From contig JAHDEN010000051.1 in the NCBI GenBank assembly GCA_020628815.1, positions 1-35,525 of the forward strand: DNA of 35,525 nt, in the 5' to 3' direction. Under the pieces are notes generated by a model. It made no database searches, was not told the origin of the DNA, and saw only the letters and a program-made list of their open reading frames with translations. Of this stretch, positions 13,335-21,426 are shown one piece after another. This DNA comes from Chloroflexota bacterium (lineage in GTDB: Bacteria; Chloroflexota; Anaerolineae; Promineifilales; Promineifilaceae). Position numbers and translations under genes: made by a program. Each line of letters opens with the position of its first letter. Positions within the stretch are counted from its first letter, which is position 1.

Positions 13335-16218
13335 AATAGGGGTCATGGATGAACTTCCGGTTTCTTTTGGCGAGTGGGTACAAAACCGCCGCAACGATTT
13401 AGATCTAACACGTAACGAGCTGGCCCTTAAGGTGGGGTGCTCCCCTGTCACGATCAAAAAGATCGAGCGGGATGAGCGCAAGCCATCCAGACAAATAGCC
13501 GAACTGCTGGCAATCCATTTGCAACTGGGGCCTGATCTATATGATGTGTTTGTGAAACGTGCACGGGGTCAATTTGTAGAGGTAGAACAGCCACCGGCCG
13601 AAAGTCACTCGAAGCCCGCACCCGCAGACATCGTCAAAACCAATCTACCGGAGCTAACAGGCCCACTAATCGGCCGGCAAGATGAGCTAGCCCGCCTGAC
13701 CGACCGGTTTAATGAGCCAGCTAAACAGCTTGTAACTTTGGTTGGCACCGGCGGTATCGGAAAATCTCGATTAGCCCTCCAAGCAGCGCACGACCTTGTG
13801 GGCGACATGCTAGGCGGTGTCTTTTGGATCGATTTCACTTCTCACGATTCATCTAGCTACATCGTGCCAGCTATCGCCAAAGCGTTAGACCTGCGCATCA
13901 ACAAAGAGTCTAGGTTGCCAGAAAAGCAGTTAATGGACTGGCTAAAACCGAAACAGGCTCTGCTCGTTTTTGACAATTTTGACGACATGATCGATGAGGC
14001 ACCTTTTTTGGCCGATCTATTAGATCAATCAGTCACCTTAAAAATCCTTGTTACCTCTCGCGAGCGGCTAAATTTGCAGCAAGAGCAGGTTTTTCCACTT
14101 GAAGGATTAGAGTTCCCACGCTCGGCCGAAGATTTCAGGGATGGAGATTATCCGGCCGTTGCGTTTTTCGTAGAAGCTGCACGCAAAATCAACCCGACGT
14201 TTTCCCTGACCGTAGACAACATAGACGGTGTGATTGCGATTTGCCGCCTCGTCTCTGGCATGCCGCTAAGCTTGGAGCTAGCAGCCGCATGGATCGACAT
14301 GCTTTCTCCGGCCGAGATCGCCAAAGAGATCAAAAACAGCCTCGATTTCTTAGAAACCAACCTGCGCAACGTACCAGAACGCCACAAAAGTATCCGTGCC
14401 ATTTTTGATGCATCTTGGGACAAATTAAGCCCCAGCGAGAAAAAGATTTTCGGCAGGCTAACTATTTTTCATGGCGGATTTAGTCGCCGGGCCGCTCGCT
14501 CGGTTGCAGGGGCATCGCTACCCGTTATGGCCAGATTGGTTGATCGCTCGCTCATTCGGTACGATGCCACCAAAGAAAGTTATCGGCTAAACGGGTTGCT
14601 GCGCCAATATGGGGCCGATCAGCTTGAAAAACAAGAATCGGCCGAGTCGCTGGCTGATCTGCATGAGAGACACAGCGTTTATTATTTAGAAGCGCTTTCA
14701 GAGCGAAATACAAAAATCAAAGGAGATGGGCAACAAACCGCTATCTCTGAAATCGGCCGTGATTTAAACAATGTGCGTAAAGCTTGGCGCTGGGCGATAC
14801 AGCATCAAAAAAGCGATCTAATCCAAATTGGCATGGAGCCTTTTGCCAACTTCCTAGAATTTAAAGGGCGGTATACCGAAGGTGAAACGATCTTTTTAGA
14901 TTTGTTGGACCCGTTAAAGAATCTGCCAGATCAAAAAGTGGGGCAGACGCTCTATTTAAACGCAATCACATGGCTTAGTGTGTTTGAATTCGCCTTGAAC
15001 AAAGTTGACCGAGGCGAACGATCTTTAAATGCAGCCAACCGCATCGTTGAAGAAATGGTGGCGCAAGATAAAAAAGTAGATCGCCAAAGAGCATTTGTTT
15101 TGGCCCAACTGGGTAACTTAGAAATGACTCGGGACCCGGAAAAAGCCCGTTCGTTTTATTTGCAGGCGCTTGAACTGCACGAGCGCTTAAAAATGGGATG
15201 GGAACAGGCATCTACGATGATGGCGCTAGGCTCGGCCGAACGGATTCTGGGTAATTTTGAGCAGGCGTCTCACTGGTTTTCTAAAAGCTTAGAAATCAGG
15301 CAGCAAATCGGGGACCAGATCGGTGCGGCCGGAACCCTAGCCACAATGAGCGAGCTGTGCCGGAATCGGGGTCAATTTTATGAGGCGATTTTGCAGGCTC
15401 AAAACGGGGTCGATTTAGCTCGCCAAATCAAAAACGACAATGTGCTCGCCATCGCCCTGTCAGAGCTGGCCATGGCACTTTATTATGACGGGCAGTTTCC
15501 CAAACAGCATCAAGCCTTGGTCGAAACGATGATGCTAAATGAACGGCTGAATCATGGTCACAAGTTGGCTCAAACTTATTTTAGATTGTCTATGGCCAAC
15601 TGCGCATTAGGGCAGTTTGACGATGCCCAGCTAAATACGCAAAAAGGGCTCAATTTGGCCCGCCAAATGGACAATCAAGCACAAATTGCGCTGCTATTTT
15701 TTGCTCAGGCGATTATCGCCCAATCGGTTGGCTCATTTGATTCAAGCAAGCAGCTTTTACAAAATGGATTGGCCGCTTTCCCCCCAACGACGCCGCCAAC
15801 AGACAAAAACGCGACTCAAATCCTAATCGCTTTAGCCGAATATCGAATTGGGAACCCAACCCCGGCCAAACGGTATTTGGCCCAAACCCTACAAATCGCG
15901 TTCGATAATCAGGACACGCTGTCGTTAATTCTGAACTACAGTGTGACCGCTTTGATTTTAGCCGATCAGCAAGAGACGGAGCGGGCTGTCATTTTATGGG
16001 AGATGGTTCAAAGACTGAGTCCCCGATTGCAACATGCTGTCTGGCTCAGACGCTTGTACGGAGACCGTTTAAGCAAGCTGTGTGAGACGCTTTCGGCCGA
16101 GCAACGAGCTGATATTGAGGGACATTTGCTATCTAACAGCCTGTGGGATGAGGCGGATACGCTACTAAAGTTTATGCATAAGGCGCAGTGGGGCAGCAGC
16201 AGAAATTCAAAAAGCTAA
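13327..16218 (+). CDS. XRE-family HTH / NB-ARC ATPase / TPR regulator (STAND protein)
   Basis: A 963-residue signal-transduction ATPase. Residues 14-75 form an XRE helix-turn-helix (WVQNRRNDLDLTRNELALKV, then CSPVTIKKIERDERKPS). An NB-ARC module follows: LIGRQDEL near 115, Walker A GTGGIGKS at 140-147, Walker B ALLVFDNFDD with Asp216, an ILVTSRERL sensor segment and SGMPLSLELAAAWID. From about 480 to the end are tetratricopeptide-like helical repeats that would bind a ligand or partner. In known STAND regulators such as MalT-type and AfsR-type proteins, ligand binding at the repeats permits ATP-driven oligomerisation. AAGGGG six bases before the ATG at 13327 supports this start; ATG 13345 is an alternative. 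A small basic protein is divergent, and GGGTAC repeats cover the start. Confidence 0.92.
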   Translation: MGTIGVMDELPVSFGEWVQNRRNDLDLTRNELALKVGCSPVTIKKIERDERKPSRQIAELLAIHLQLGPDLYDVFVKRARGQFVEVEQPPAESHSKPAPADIVKTNLPELTGPLIGRQDELARLTDRFNEPAKQLVTLVGTGGIGKSRLALQAAHDLVGDMLGGVFWIDFTSHDSSSYIVPAIAKALDLRINKESRLPEKQLMDWLKPKQALLVFDNFDDMIDEAPFLADLLDQSVTLKILVTSRERLNLQQEQVFPLEGLEFPRSAEDFRDGDYPAVAFFVEAARKINPTFSLTVDNIDGVIAICRLVSGMPLSLELAAAWIDMLSPAEIAKEIKNSLDFLETNLRNVPERHKSIRAIFDASWDKLSPSEKKIFGRLTIFHGGFSRRAARSVAGASLPVMARLVDRSLIRYDATKESYRLNGLLRQYGADQLEKQESAESLADLHERHSVYYLEALSERNTKIKGDGQQTAISEIGRDLNNVRKAWRWAIQHQKSDLIQIGMEPFANFLEFKGRYTEGETIFLDLLDPLKNLPDQKVGQTLYLNAITWLSVFEFALNKVDRGERSLNAANRIVEEMVAQDKKVDRQRAFVLAQLGNLEMTRDPEKARSFYLQALELHERLKMGWEQASTMMALGSAERILGNFEQASHWFSKSLEIRQQIGDQIGAAGTLATMSELCRNRGQFYEAILQAQNGVDLARQIKNDNVLAIALSELAMALYYDGQFPKQHQALVETMMLNERLNHGHKLAQTYFRLSMANCALGQFDDAQLNTQKGLNLARQMDNQAQIALLFFAQAIIAQSVGSFDSSKQLLQNGLAAFPPTTPPTDKNATQILIALAEYRIGNPTPAKRYLAQTLQIAFDNQDTLSLILNYSVTALILADQQETERAVILWEMVQRLSPRLQHAVWLRRLYGDRLSKLCETLSAEQRADIEGHLLSNSLWDEADTLLKFMHKAQWGSSRNSKS

Positions 16219-16273
16219 TTGCATGTGGTCAACAGGGCAAAATTCTGCCGTAGATTCCTCTAAATTAACTGAT

Positions 16274-16371
16274 GTTACGCCCTAGAGACCAGTCAGGTTT
16301 CCGTTTCTCTCTGGTTTCTGGAGCAGTGATTGGCAAAAACCTGACTGGTCTTTTTCGGGAAAGCGCGTAAC
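16274..16371 (+). terminator. Nested inverted repeat and probable terminator after the STAND regulator
   Basis: A perfect 15-bp inverted repeat, AGACCAGTCAGGTTT (16286-16300) with its complement at 16337-16351, is followed by TTTT, which suits a terminator despite a 36-base loop. It is enclosed by a second perfect pair, GTTACGC (16274-16280) and GCGTAAC (16365-16371). The outer pair makes the whole 98 bases look like a small palindromic element. No gene lies in the 300 bases between 16219 and 16518. Confidence 0.6.
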
Positions 16372-16518
16372 GTGAGTAAATTAAAACAATCGCCTATTAG
16401 CCACACAGTAACCCATCTATTTACCCAGTGCTTTTCCTGTTCAAATCTTTTTAAATTATAGTATCAAACGTTGTTCTGTTCTTCTTCAGAGATCGAAAAA
16501 GAGGAAGGAGAAACACTT

Positions 16519-16812
16519 ATGAACGATAAGAAACTTAAAAAGCTAGATTATTGGGATTGCGACAACGATCATGCATGGTTGAGCTATCCCGGGCCACACA
16601 AAGACACGTGGCATCTTGAACAGCTTCATCCGGCCGAAACCGGCACATTCATGAAGCGTGATCCGAAAAGCGCTTGGCTTGTTGCTGGTGTAGACCCATC
16701 CATTTGCCCCCTTTGCGCCATGCGCATGCGTATGAAAGAGCGGCAACTAAAAGCCAGACCTTCTAGGCGCACTGCGAATTTAGGGACCCACAACCGAAAA
16801 ATCAGCGCTTAG
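16519..16812 (+). CDS. Unrecognised 97-aa protein with a CPLC motif
   Basis: A 97-residue protein I cannot place. It opens MNDKKLKKLDYWDCDNDHAW, has an aromatic and histidine-rich middle (WHLEQLHPAETGTFMKR), a CPLC pair in DPSICPLCAMRMRMKERQ, and a basic polar tail rich in Arg. With only Cys14 and the CPLC pair, and several histidines, a single zinc site is possible. There is no signal peptide or membrane segment. AAGGAG eight bases before the ATG at 16519 supports this start over an in-frame ATG at 16471. It follows the STAND regulator and its inverted repeat, and its TAG stop overlaps the TAA stop of the convergent CoA-transferase. It carries one CGGCCG, so it looks native. Confidence 0.7.
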   Translation: MNDKKLKKLDYWDCDNDHAWLSYPGPHKDTWHLEQLHPAETGTFMKRDPKSAWLVAGVDPSICPLCAMRMRMKERQLKARPSRRTANLGTHNRKISA

Positions 16813-17933
16813 TCCAGCCCAAACTCCGTTCTAATTTGATCAGAATGCTCCCCTAATTCAGGGATAGGCGGGAACTCTCCCCGGTCAAATTCTGAGATCA
16901 CCGGTGGTGCAACCATTTGGGCGATATTGTCTCCCACTTGCATCGGCCAGCGGCGTAATGCGGGATGGGTTGATAAATCCACCACAGAATTCACCAGACC
17001 AAATGCGATCTTAGCGTCACGTAACTTTTCAACTAAATGGCTCTTTGCATAGCGACTAAATGCCTGTGACACGGCCGCGTTTACTTCTTCGCGGTTCTCA
17101 ACACGGGCATTATTTGTCGCAAACCGTGGATCATTTGTCATCTCCGGTTTTTGGACCACCTCGGAACACAGCCTTGCCCACTCCCGGTTGTTTTGAATCG
17201 AAATCACCACAGTCTCTCCGTCTTTTGACACATAGCCACCATACGGCGAGATTGTGGGATGATTCAATCCAACCCGTTTGGGAGCCTTTTGCCCATATTC
17301 TGACTGCATCAGCGGCACGGTCATCCAATCGGCCGCCGTCCCGAAAAGTGATACCCTAACACCGCTCCCCTCCCCTGTGCGCTCACGCAAAAACAATGCT
17401 TCCAAAATACCACTGTAAGCGTTCATGCCGGTCCCGATATCACAAATCGACACCCCGATACGGCCATAAGCTTCGGGGGATCCGCTGATACTCACAAGGC
17501 CGCTTTCACACTGCACCAGTAAGTCATACGCCTTCATCTCTTGATACTCCCCTTCCCCATAACCAGAAATATCACAGGTCACGAGAGTTGGGTTGGCTTG
17601 TCGCAAGTCGGCCGAATCGAAACCAAGTCGGCCGGCAGCGCCAGGGGCTAGGTTTTGAATCCACACATCCGCTTTAGCCAGCATTTTGTGGAGCAAGGCT
17701 TTATCAGCGGCCGTTTTCAGATCCATAACAATCGACTCTTTGCCCCGATTGGCCCACACAAAATAAGATGCCTCGCCAAAAATGGCTGAGTCGTAGCCAC
17801 GAGCAAAATCGCCTCCCGGCCGTTCAATTTTAATCACCCTGGCCCCCGCATCTGCCAAACGGCAAGATGCGATAGGTGCGGCAACCGCCTGTTCAAGCGA
17901 AACAACGAGCATCCCGTCAAGTGGTTTTTTCAT
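16809..17933 (-). CDS. Class III CoA-transferase (CaiB/BaiF family)
   Basis: A 374-residue family III CoA-transferase, which moves CoA between carboxylic acids through an aspartyl-CoA intermediate in the cytosol. It opens with the family pattern LDGMLVVSLEQAVAAPIASCRLADAGARVIKIE followed by ERPGGDFAR. The catalytic aspartate is Asp137 in MKAYDLLVQ, placed as in formyl-CoA and other family III transferases. GTGMNAYSGILEALFLRERTGEG is the other hallmark block. The length is slightly shorter than the usual 390-430 residues. The donor and acceptor acids are unknown; family members handle oxalate, carnitine, succinate and methylsuccinate derivatives. It stands alone on the minus strand, convergent with the 97-residue gene. 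Confidence 0.92.
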   Translation of the reverse strand: MKKPLDGMLVVSLEQAVAAPIASCRLADAGARVIKIERPGGDFARGYDSAIFGEASYFVWANRGKESIVMDLKTAADKALLHKMLAKADVWIQNLAPGAAGRLGFDSADLRQANPTLVTCDISGYGEGEYQEMKAYDLLVQCESGLVSISGSPEAYGRIGVSICDIGTGMNAYSGILEALFLRERTGEGSGVRVSLFGTAADWMTVPLMQSEYGQKAPKRVGLNHPTISPYGGYVSKDGETVVISIQNNREWARLCSEVVQKPEMTNDPRFATNNARVENREEVNAAVSQAFSRYAKSHLVEKLRDAKIAFGLVNSVVDLSTHPALRRWPMQVGDNIAQMVAPPVISEFDRGEFPPIPELGEHSDQIRTEFGLD

Positions 17934-18268
17934 ACGTCAATCTGTCCAACTGCTAAATTTTAGTCTCCCGCAAGATTTTAGAGTGTCCTTCACCGTAAAT
18001 CCAGTAAGGAAAACGGTTAAATTACCAGAGCGAGTTTGCCAAATTAAAAACTATTTGATAACAATAGAATTTGGTGATGCTTGGGCTTGCATACTACAAA
18101 AAAAAGAGCCATTCATCCCACATAACTAAACCTTGGCCAGTTGCTACGTTTTGTCTCTTGACCCTCTCAGGGTGCAGGTTGAGTTAATCAGCGGCTAGGC
18201 CACTACATAAATTCAAGCCGTATCTGAATGTTGAGTCGCTGCACATCATTCCGGGAGAAATTCGAATC
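17934..18268. other. Divergent intergenic region before the surface-protein locus
   Basis: This 335-bp AT-rich region separates the CoA-transferase start from the lamin-tail protein start and must hold promoters for both. One small hairpin, ACCCT with AGGGT around CTC at about 18160-18173, precedes the surface gene. GGGAGA about 11 bases before ATG 18269 is a weak Shine-Dalgarno. I recognise no RNA gene or riboswitch. Confidence 0.4.
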
Positions 18269-20326
18269 ATGGTTAGCCATAAGCCTATCGTCTGGTCGGC
18301 AGTCTGTCTATGCTGTCTGTTTTGTATCCTCTTTACCTTTTCACCACCCAAAGCAAAGGCACAATCTGACCCAAATTTGATCATTTCTGAGATCATGTTT
18401 GATTCAAAAAGTAAAGAAGATGATTGGGAGTGGATTGAAATTTATAACGCTGGTTCAAGCAGCGTTGATTTAGCCGGTTATGTTGTCGACGATGGCAATA
18501 CACGGGCCCATTCGGCAGCTAACATTGGTAGCGGAACGATTGGAGCCGGTCAATCGGCCGTGCTTTACAATTCAGATGATGTTTCGGCCGCTGATTTTCG
18601 TGCAGCATGGGGGGATGTTGATCTAATTGCGGTTACTGGCTGGTCAAGAATATCGCTCAACAATAGTTTTGATGACATCGCTATCTGGAGCAGCTTTGAC
18701 AGCTATGCGGGGGATCACCAGACTCAAGCCAACGCTGTTGAGCGTGTCGAATATTTTTCATTTATTAGCGGCTGGCCTGATCCACCCAGCGGTGGTGGCC
18801 CATCAATCTACTTAAAAAGCCTGAGTGCAGATAATAATTCTGGCGCAAATTGGGCGCTGAGCACGGTTGGGGGCGATACACCTGTTTTTACAGGGTATCA
18901 AGCTTTGCCTTTGGGCAACAACAGTGGGTTAGATATCGGCTCTCCGGGGCAGCCGCCTGAACCGGAGCCAACTATTACACCGACGGAAACGCCAACAGCA
19001 ACACAAACGGAGACCGCTGTCCCGACTGAAACACAAACGCCAACGGCTGAGCCGACCGCCACAGAAACATTCGTTCCTACTCCAACAGAGACGGCTATCC
19101 CGACTGAAACCCAACCACCAACGGCCGAGCCGACCGCCACGCAAACGCTCGTTCCTACTCCGACTGAGACAGCGGTTCCAACTGAAACTCAAATACCAAC
19201 GGCCGAGCCCACCGCCACACAAACACTCGTTCCTACTCCAACAGAGACTGCTGTTCTAACTGAAACCCAAACGCCAACGGCCGAGCCAACTGCTACACAA
19301 ACGCTCGTTCCTACTCCGACTGAGACGGCCGTTCCCACTGAAACTCAACCGCCAACGGCCGAACCAACCGCCACGCAAACGCTCGTTCCTACACCGACTG
19401 AGACGGCGGTTCCAACTGAAACCCAACCACCAACGGCCGAGCCAACCGCCACGCAAACGCTTATTCTTACACCAACTGAGACGGTCATCCCCACTGAAAC
19501 TCAATTACCAACGGCTGAGCCAACTGCTACACAAACGCTCTTTCCTACACCAACTGAGACGGTCGTCCCCACTGAAACCCAAGCACCAACGGCCGAGCCA
19601 ACCGCCACAGAAACACTCATTCCTACTCCAACAGAGACAGTCGTCCCCACTGAAACTCAAATACCAACGGCCGAGCCAATCGCCACGCAAACGCTTGTTC
19701 CTACATCAACAGAGACGGTGGTTCCAACTGAAACTCAGTCACCAACGGCCGAACCGGCCGCGACTCAGCCCCCAATTCCCCCACCAGTTGCCAGCGTCAC
19801 CCCAGAACCGGCGGCCAGCCCCACAGCAGACCCAATCACAAATTTAGATGAAACCATCATTTTTCTGCCGGTCCAATCAAAAGCGATTGAGCCAGAAACG
19901 GCCGACCAATTACCGGACCTCATCATCGACTCTATTTCATATAAAGAAACCGGCTTAAAGCTAACGATAAAAAATGCTGGGCCGGGGCCAGTCAAAAACA
20001 CATTTTGGGTGGATCTGTTTATCAACCCCATGACCGCCCCTGTAAAACCAAACGACACGCTTGAGTGGCTTGGGCAAACGGGCTACGTTTGGGGATTAGA
20101 TGAGGATGCTTTACCCATTCTGCCCGGCCAGAAAGTTGTTTTAGAGGTGGGCGGCTCCCATTTCTCCAGCTTTTATTCAAACTACACCGCGGCCTTACAA
20201 GCCGGAGATAGGCTTGTCGCTCATATCGATTCGGCGCATGCTGAAACAAACTTTGGCGCGGTTCTGGAAACCCACGAACAAGCGGGGGATCCCTACAACA
20301 ATATTTTTACTGAGGTGCTTAAATGA
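18269..20326 (+). CDS. Secreted lamin-tail-domain protein with Thr/Pro repeat stalk and CARDB-like C-terminus
   Basis: A 685-residue extracellular protein. Residues 1-31 are a signal peptide (hydrophobic core around CLCCLFCILFTF, cleavage near AKA-QS). Residues 37-185 form a lamin-tail (LTD) domain: LIISEIMFDS, WEWIEIYNAGSSSVDLAGY, IGAGQSAVLY and the final GPSIYLKSLSADNN. A low-complexity stalk from about 228 to 510 contains nine 26-residue Thr/Pro/Glu units. Then comes the hydrophobic motif IIFLPV, and from about 548 a CARDB-like beta domain (DLIIDSISY, NAGPGPVKNTFWVDLF, AGDRLVAHIDSA, ETHEQAGDPYNNI). That last domain recurs at the end of the Calx-beta protein at 21427. Its stop overlaps the ATG of the next gene, so the two are coupled. 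A surface display or adhesion role is inferred. Confidence 0.88.
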   Translation: MVSHKPIVWSAVCLCCLFCILFTFSPPKAKAQSDPNLIISEIMFDSKSKEDDWEWIEIYNAGSSSVDLAGYVVDDGNTRAHSAANIGSGTIGAGQSAVLYNSDDVSAADFRAAWGDVDLIAVTGWSRISLNNSFDDIAIWSSFDSYAGDHQTQANAVERVEYFSFISGWPDPPSGGGPSIYLKSLSADNNSGANWALSTVGGDTPVFTGYQALPLGNNSGLDIGSPGQPPEPEPTITPTETPTATQTETAVPTETQTPTAEPTATETFVPTPTETAIPTETQPPTAEPTATQTLVPTPTETAVPTETQIPTAEPTATQTLVPTPTETAVLTETQTPTAEPTATQTLVPTPTETAVPTETQPPTAEPTATQTLVPTPTETAVPTETQPPTAEPTATQTLILTPTETVIPTETQLPTAEPTATQTLFPTPTETVVPTETQAPTAEPTATETLIPTPTETVVPTETQIPTAEPIATQTLVPTSTETVVPTETQSPTAEPAATQPPIPPPVASVTPEPAASPTADPITNLDETIIFLPVQSKAIEPETADQLPDLIIDSISYKETGLKLTIKNAGPGPVKNTFWVDLFINPMTAPVKPNDTLEWLGQTGYVWGLDEDALPILPGQKVVLEVGGSHFSSFYSNYTAALQAGDRLVAHIDSAHAETNFGAVLETHEQAGDPYNNIFTEVLK
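19043..19744 (+). repeat. Nine 78-bp tandem repeats coding the Thr/Pro stalk
   Basis: Nine in-frame units of 26 codons begin TAEPTATQTLVPTPTE and continue TAVPTETQxP, with a degenerate tenth to about 19795. Most start with ACGGCCGAGCC, so the tract carries the hexamer CGGCCG at regular intervals. Copies differ at many synonymous sites. The opposite strand also reads as long open frames, which are artefacts of the repeat. Confidence 0.92.
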
Positions 20327-20778
20327 TTAATTTCGGCCGTATTTCTTTTTGTTTCGCATGCTTTTGTCTGATTGCCTTAACCCCATCCACCGTTTTTGCC
20401 GATCTTCCTCCTCGGCCGATTCCCCCGGCCAAGCCGCAGTCACAACCGGCCAACGTTGACCCGATTCAGGGGGCAAAAATCGTCTTGGTCATGCCTGTTG
20501 ATGACTATCCAAACATCAATCAACACAGTTGGACCACCGTACAGTGGCAGGATGAACACGGCATTTGGCGCGATGTAACCGGCTGGCAAGGCACACCAAC
20601 CTTTAATAGCAAAATGCATCGATGGGAAGTTGAATGGTGGGTTGGCGAAGAGAATCTATCGGCCGGGCCATTTCGCTGGGTTATCGAAAGTAAAGAAGCT
20701 GCTTTAAACAACAAGCTATTCACGCAACCCTTCCAGCTCCCCAGCACACATTTGGCTATCAAAGAAATAACCCCATAA
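20323..20778 (+). CDS. Small secreted protein with an unrecognised VQWQ/GPFRWVI domain
   Basis: A 151-residue protein with a signal peptide (hydrophobic 7-25, cleavage near VFA-DL), a short proline-rich linker (PPRPIPPAKP), and one domain at about 52-141. The domain contains HSWTTVQWQ, IWRDVTGWQG, VEWWVGEENL and AGPFRWVI. It is clearly homologous to residues 54-146 of the beta-helix protein at 29253: 30 of 53 residues are identical from the SWT to the final WVI. I do not recognise it as a named family. Its many tryptophans and predicted beta strands suggest a small beta-sandwich that may bind a sugar or protein partner. Its ATG overlaps the stop of the lamin-tail protein (ATGA), so the two are co-translated and may act together. 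Confidence 0.85.
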   Translation: MINFGRISFCFACFCLIALTPSTVFADLPPRPIPPAKPQSQPANVDPIQGAKIVLVMPVDDYPNINQHSWTTVQWQDEHGIWRDVTGWQGTPTFNSKMHRWEVEWWVGEENLSAGPFRWVIESKEAALNNKLFTQPFQLPSTHLAIKEITP

Positions 20779-21426
20779 CCTCAAACAAAGCTTTTATGAG
20801 CGACAATTTAAAAAAAACTGCAATTTTAACCAAGTTGTAACCTGCTTAAATTCAAAAAAAATATCGCCTCTGCATCTCGGTCAATGTCTAAGTTGATTCG
20901 GTTGATCGTGCCCCATTTGCATACGCTTTATAGAGTTTGATGAAAAAGGCGTTCATAGTACTGGTGTACTATTTAGCAGGGTGATAAAATCCACGCTTAA
21001 GCAAAGTGGAAATTCGATCAAATTAACCCCTCGACCGCGCATTATCCAGAGAAGGCCTATCTGATTTGATCAAACTTACCCAGTTAACCCAGCTCTACTC
21101 TCGCATTTTTATGCGTTGAAATTGATTCAAATCCCTGTGTTTACTTTGCTGTTAAAGTGCCCCCTACTTTAAAACGATTACGATAGGCTTAGTAACAACT
21201 GAAATCATAAAACCAACGTACTAGAAGTTAGCGTTAAGGCTTTTTAGTTTGGTTTTTTGCCGCAGGCTGAAAACCGGTAAGTTTTAACGTAAGCGACCAA
21301 TGAAACAATCATCACCATCACTCGCACCCAAGGAAAAGGAAAAGATGGTGGCTACTACTTGAAAAAATCTTGCCTCTTCGGCTGCACTGGCAACGGCTGG
21401 GCTAGATGGAAAACAAGGAAAAACAC
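20779..21426 (+). other. Long AT-rich structured leader before the nine-module Calx-beta gene
   Basis: No gene is seen in this stretch of nearly 650 bases. It holds several perfect small hairpins: ATAGTAC/GTACTAT (20955-20972), CGCAT/ATGCG with a TTTT loop (21102-21115), TTAAAGT/ACTTTAA (21152-21172), and a nested pair of CGTTAA/TTAACG (21232-21289) enclosing GGTTTT/AAAACC (21251-21275). It lacks CGGCCG. It probably contains the promoter and a long 5' UTR. It does not match a riboswitch class I know. Confidence 0.45.
21415..21419 (+). promoter_or_regulatory. Shine-Dalgarno that sets the Calx-beta protein start
   Basis: AAGGA lies seven bases before the ATG at 21427. The other in-frame ATG at 21406 has none, so the shorter start, which leaves a normal signal peptide, is preferred. 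Confidence 0.6.

Noticed and set aside
18100..18268. Possible riboswitch upstream of the lamin-tail protein
   Set aside because: Only one small hairpin and short complementary strings; no match to the cobalamin, c-di-GMP or other consensus I know.
18898..19690. Long minus-strand frames opposite the Thr/Pro stalk
   Set aside because: They are shadows of the 78-bp tandem repeat; low-complexity Arg/Ser/Cys or Val/Gly translations with no start signals.
19043..19744. Regular 78-bp repeats as a possible CRISPR-like array
   Set aside because: Repeats are directly adjacent and in frame with no unique spacers; they encode a Thr/Pro stalk.
21330..21405. Possible c-di-GMP-I (GEMM) riboswitch before the Calx-beta gene
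   Set aside because: The CACGCACAGGGCAAACC entry and the second-stem consensus are absent; the similarity is limited to G/C-rich short strings.
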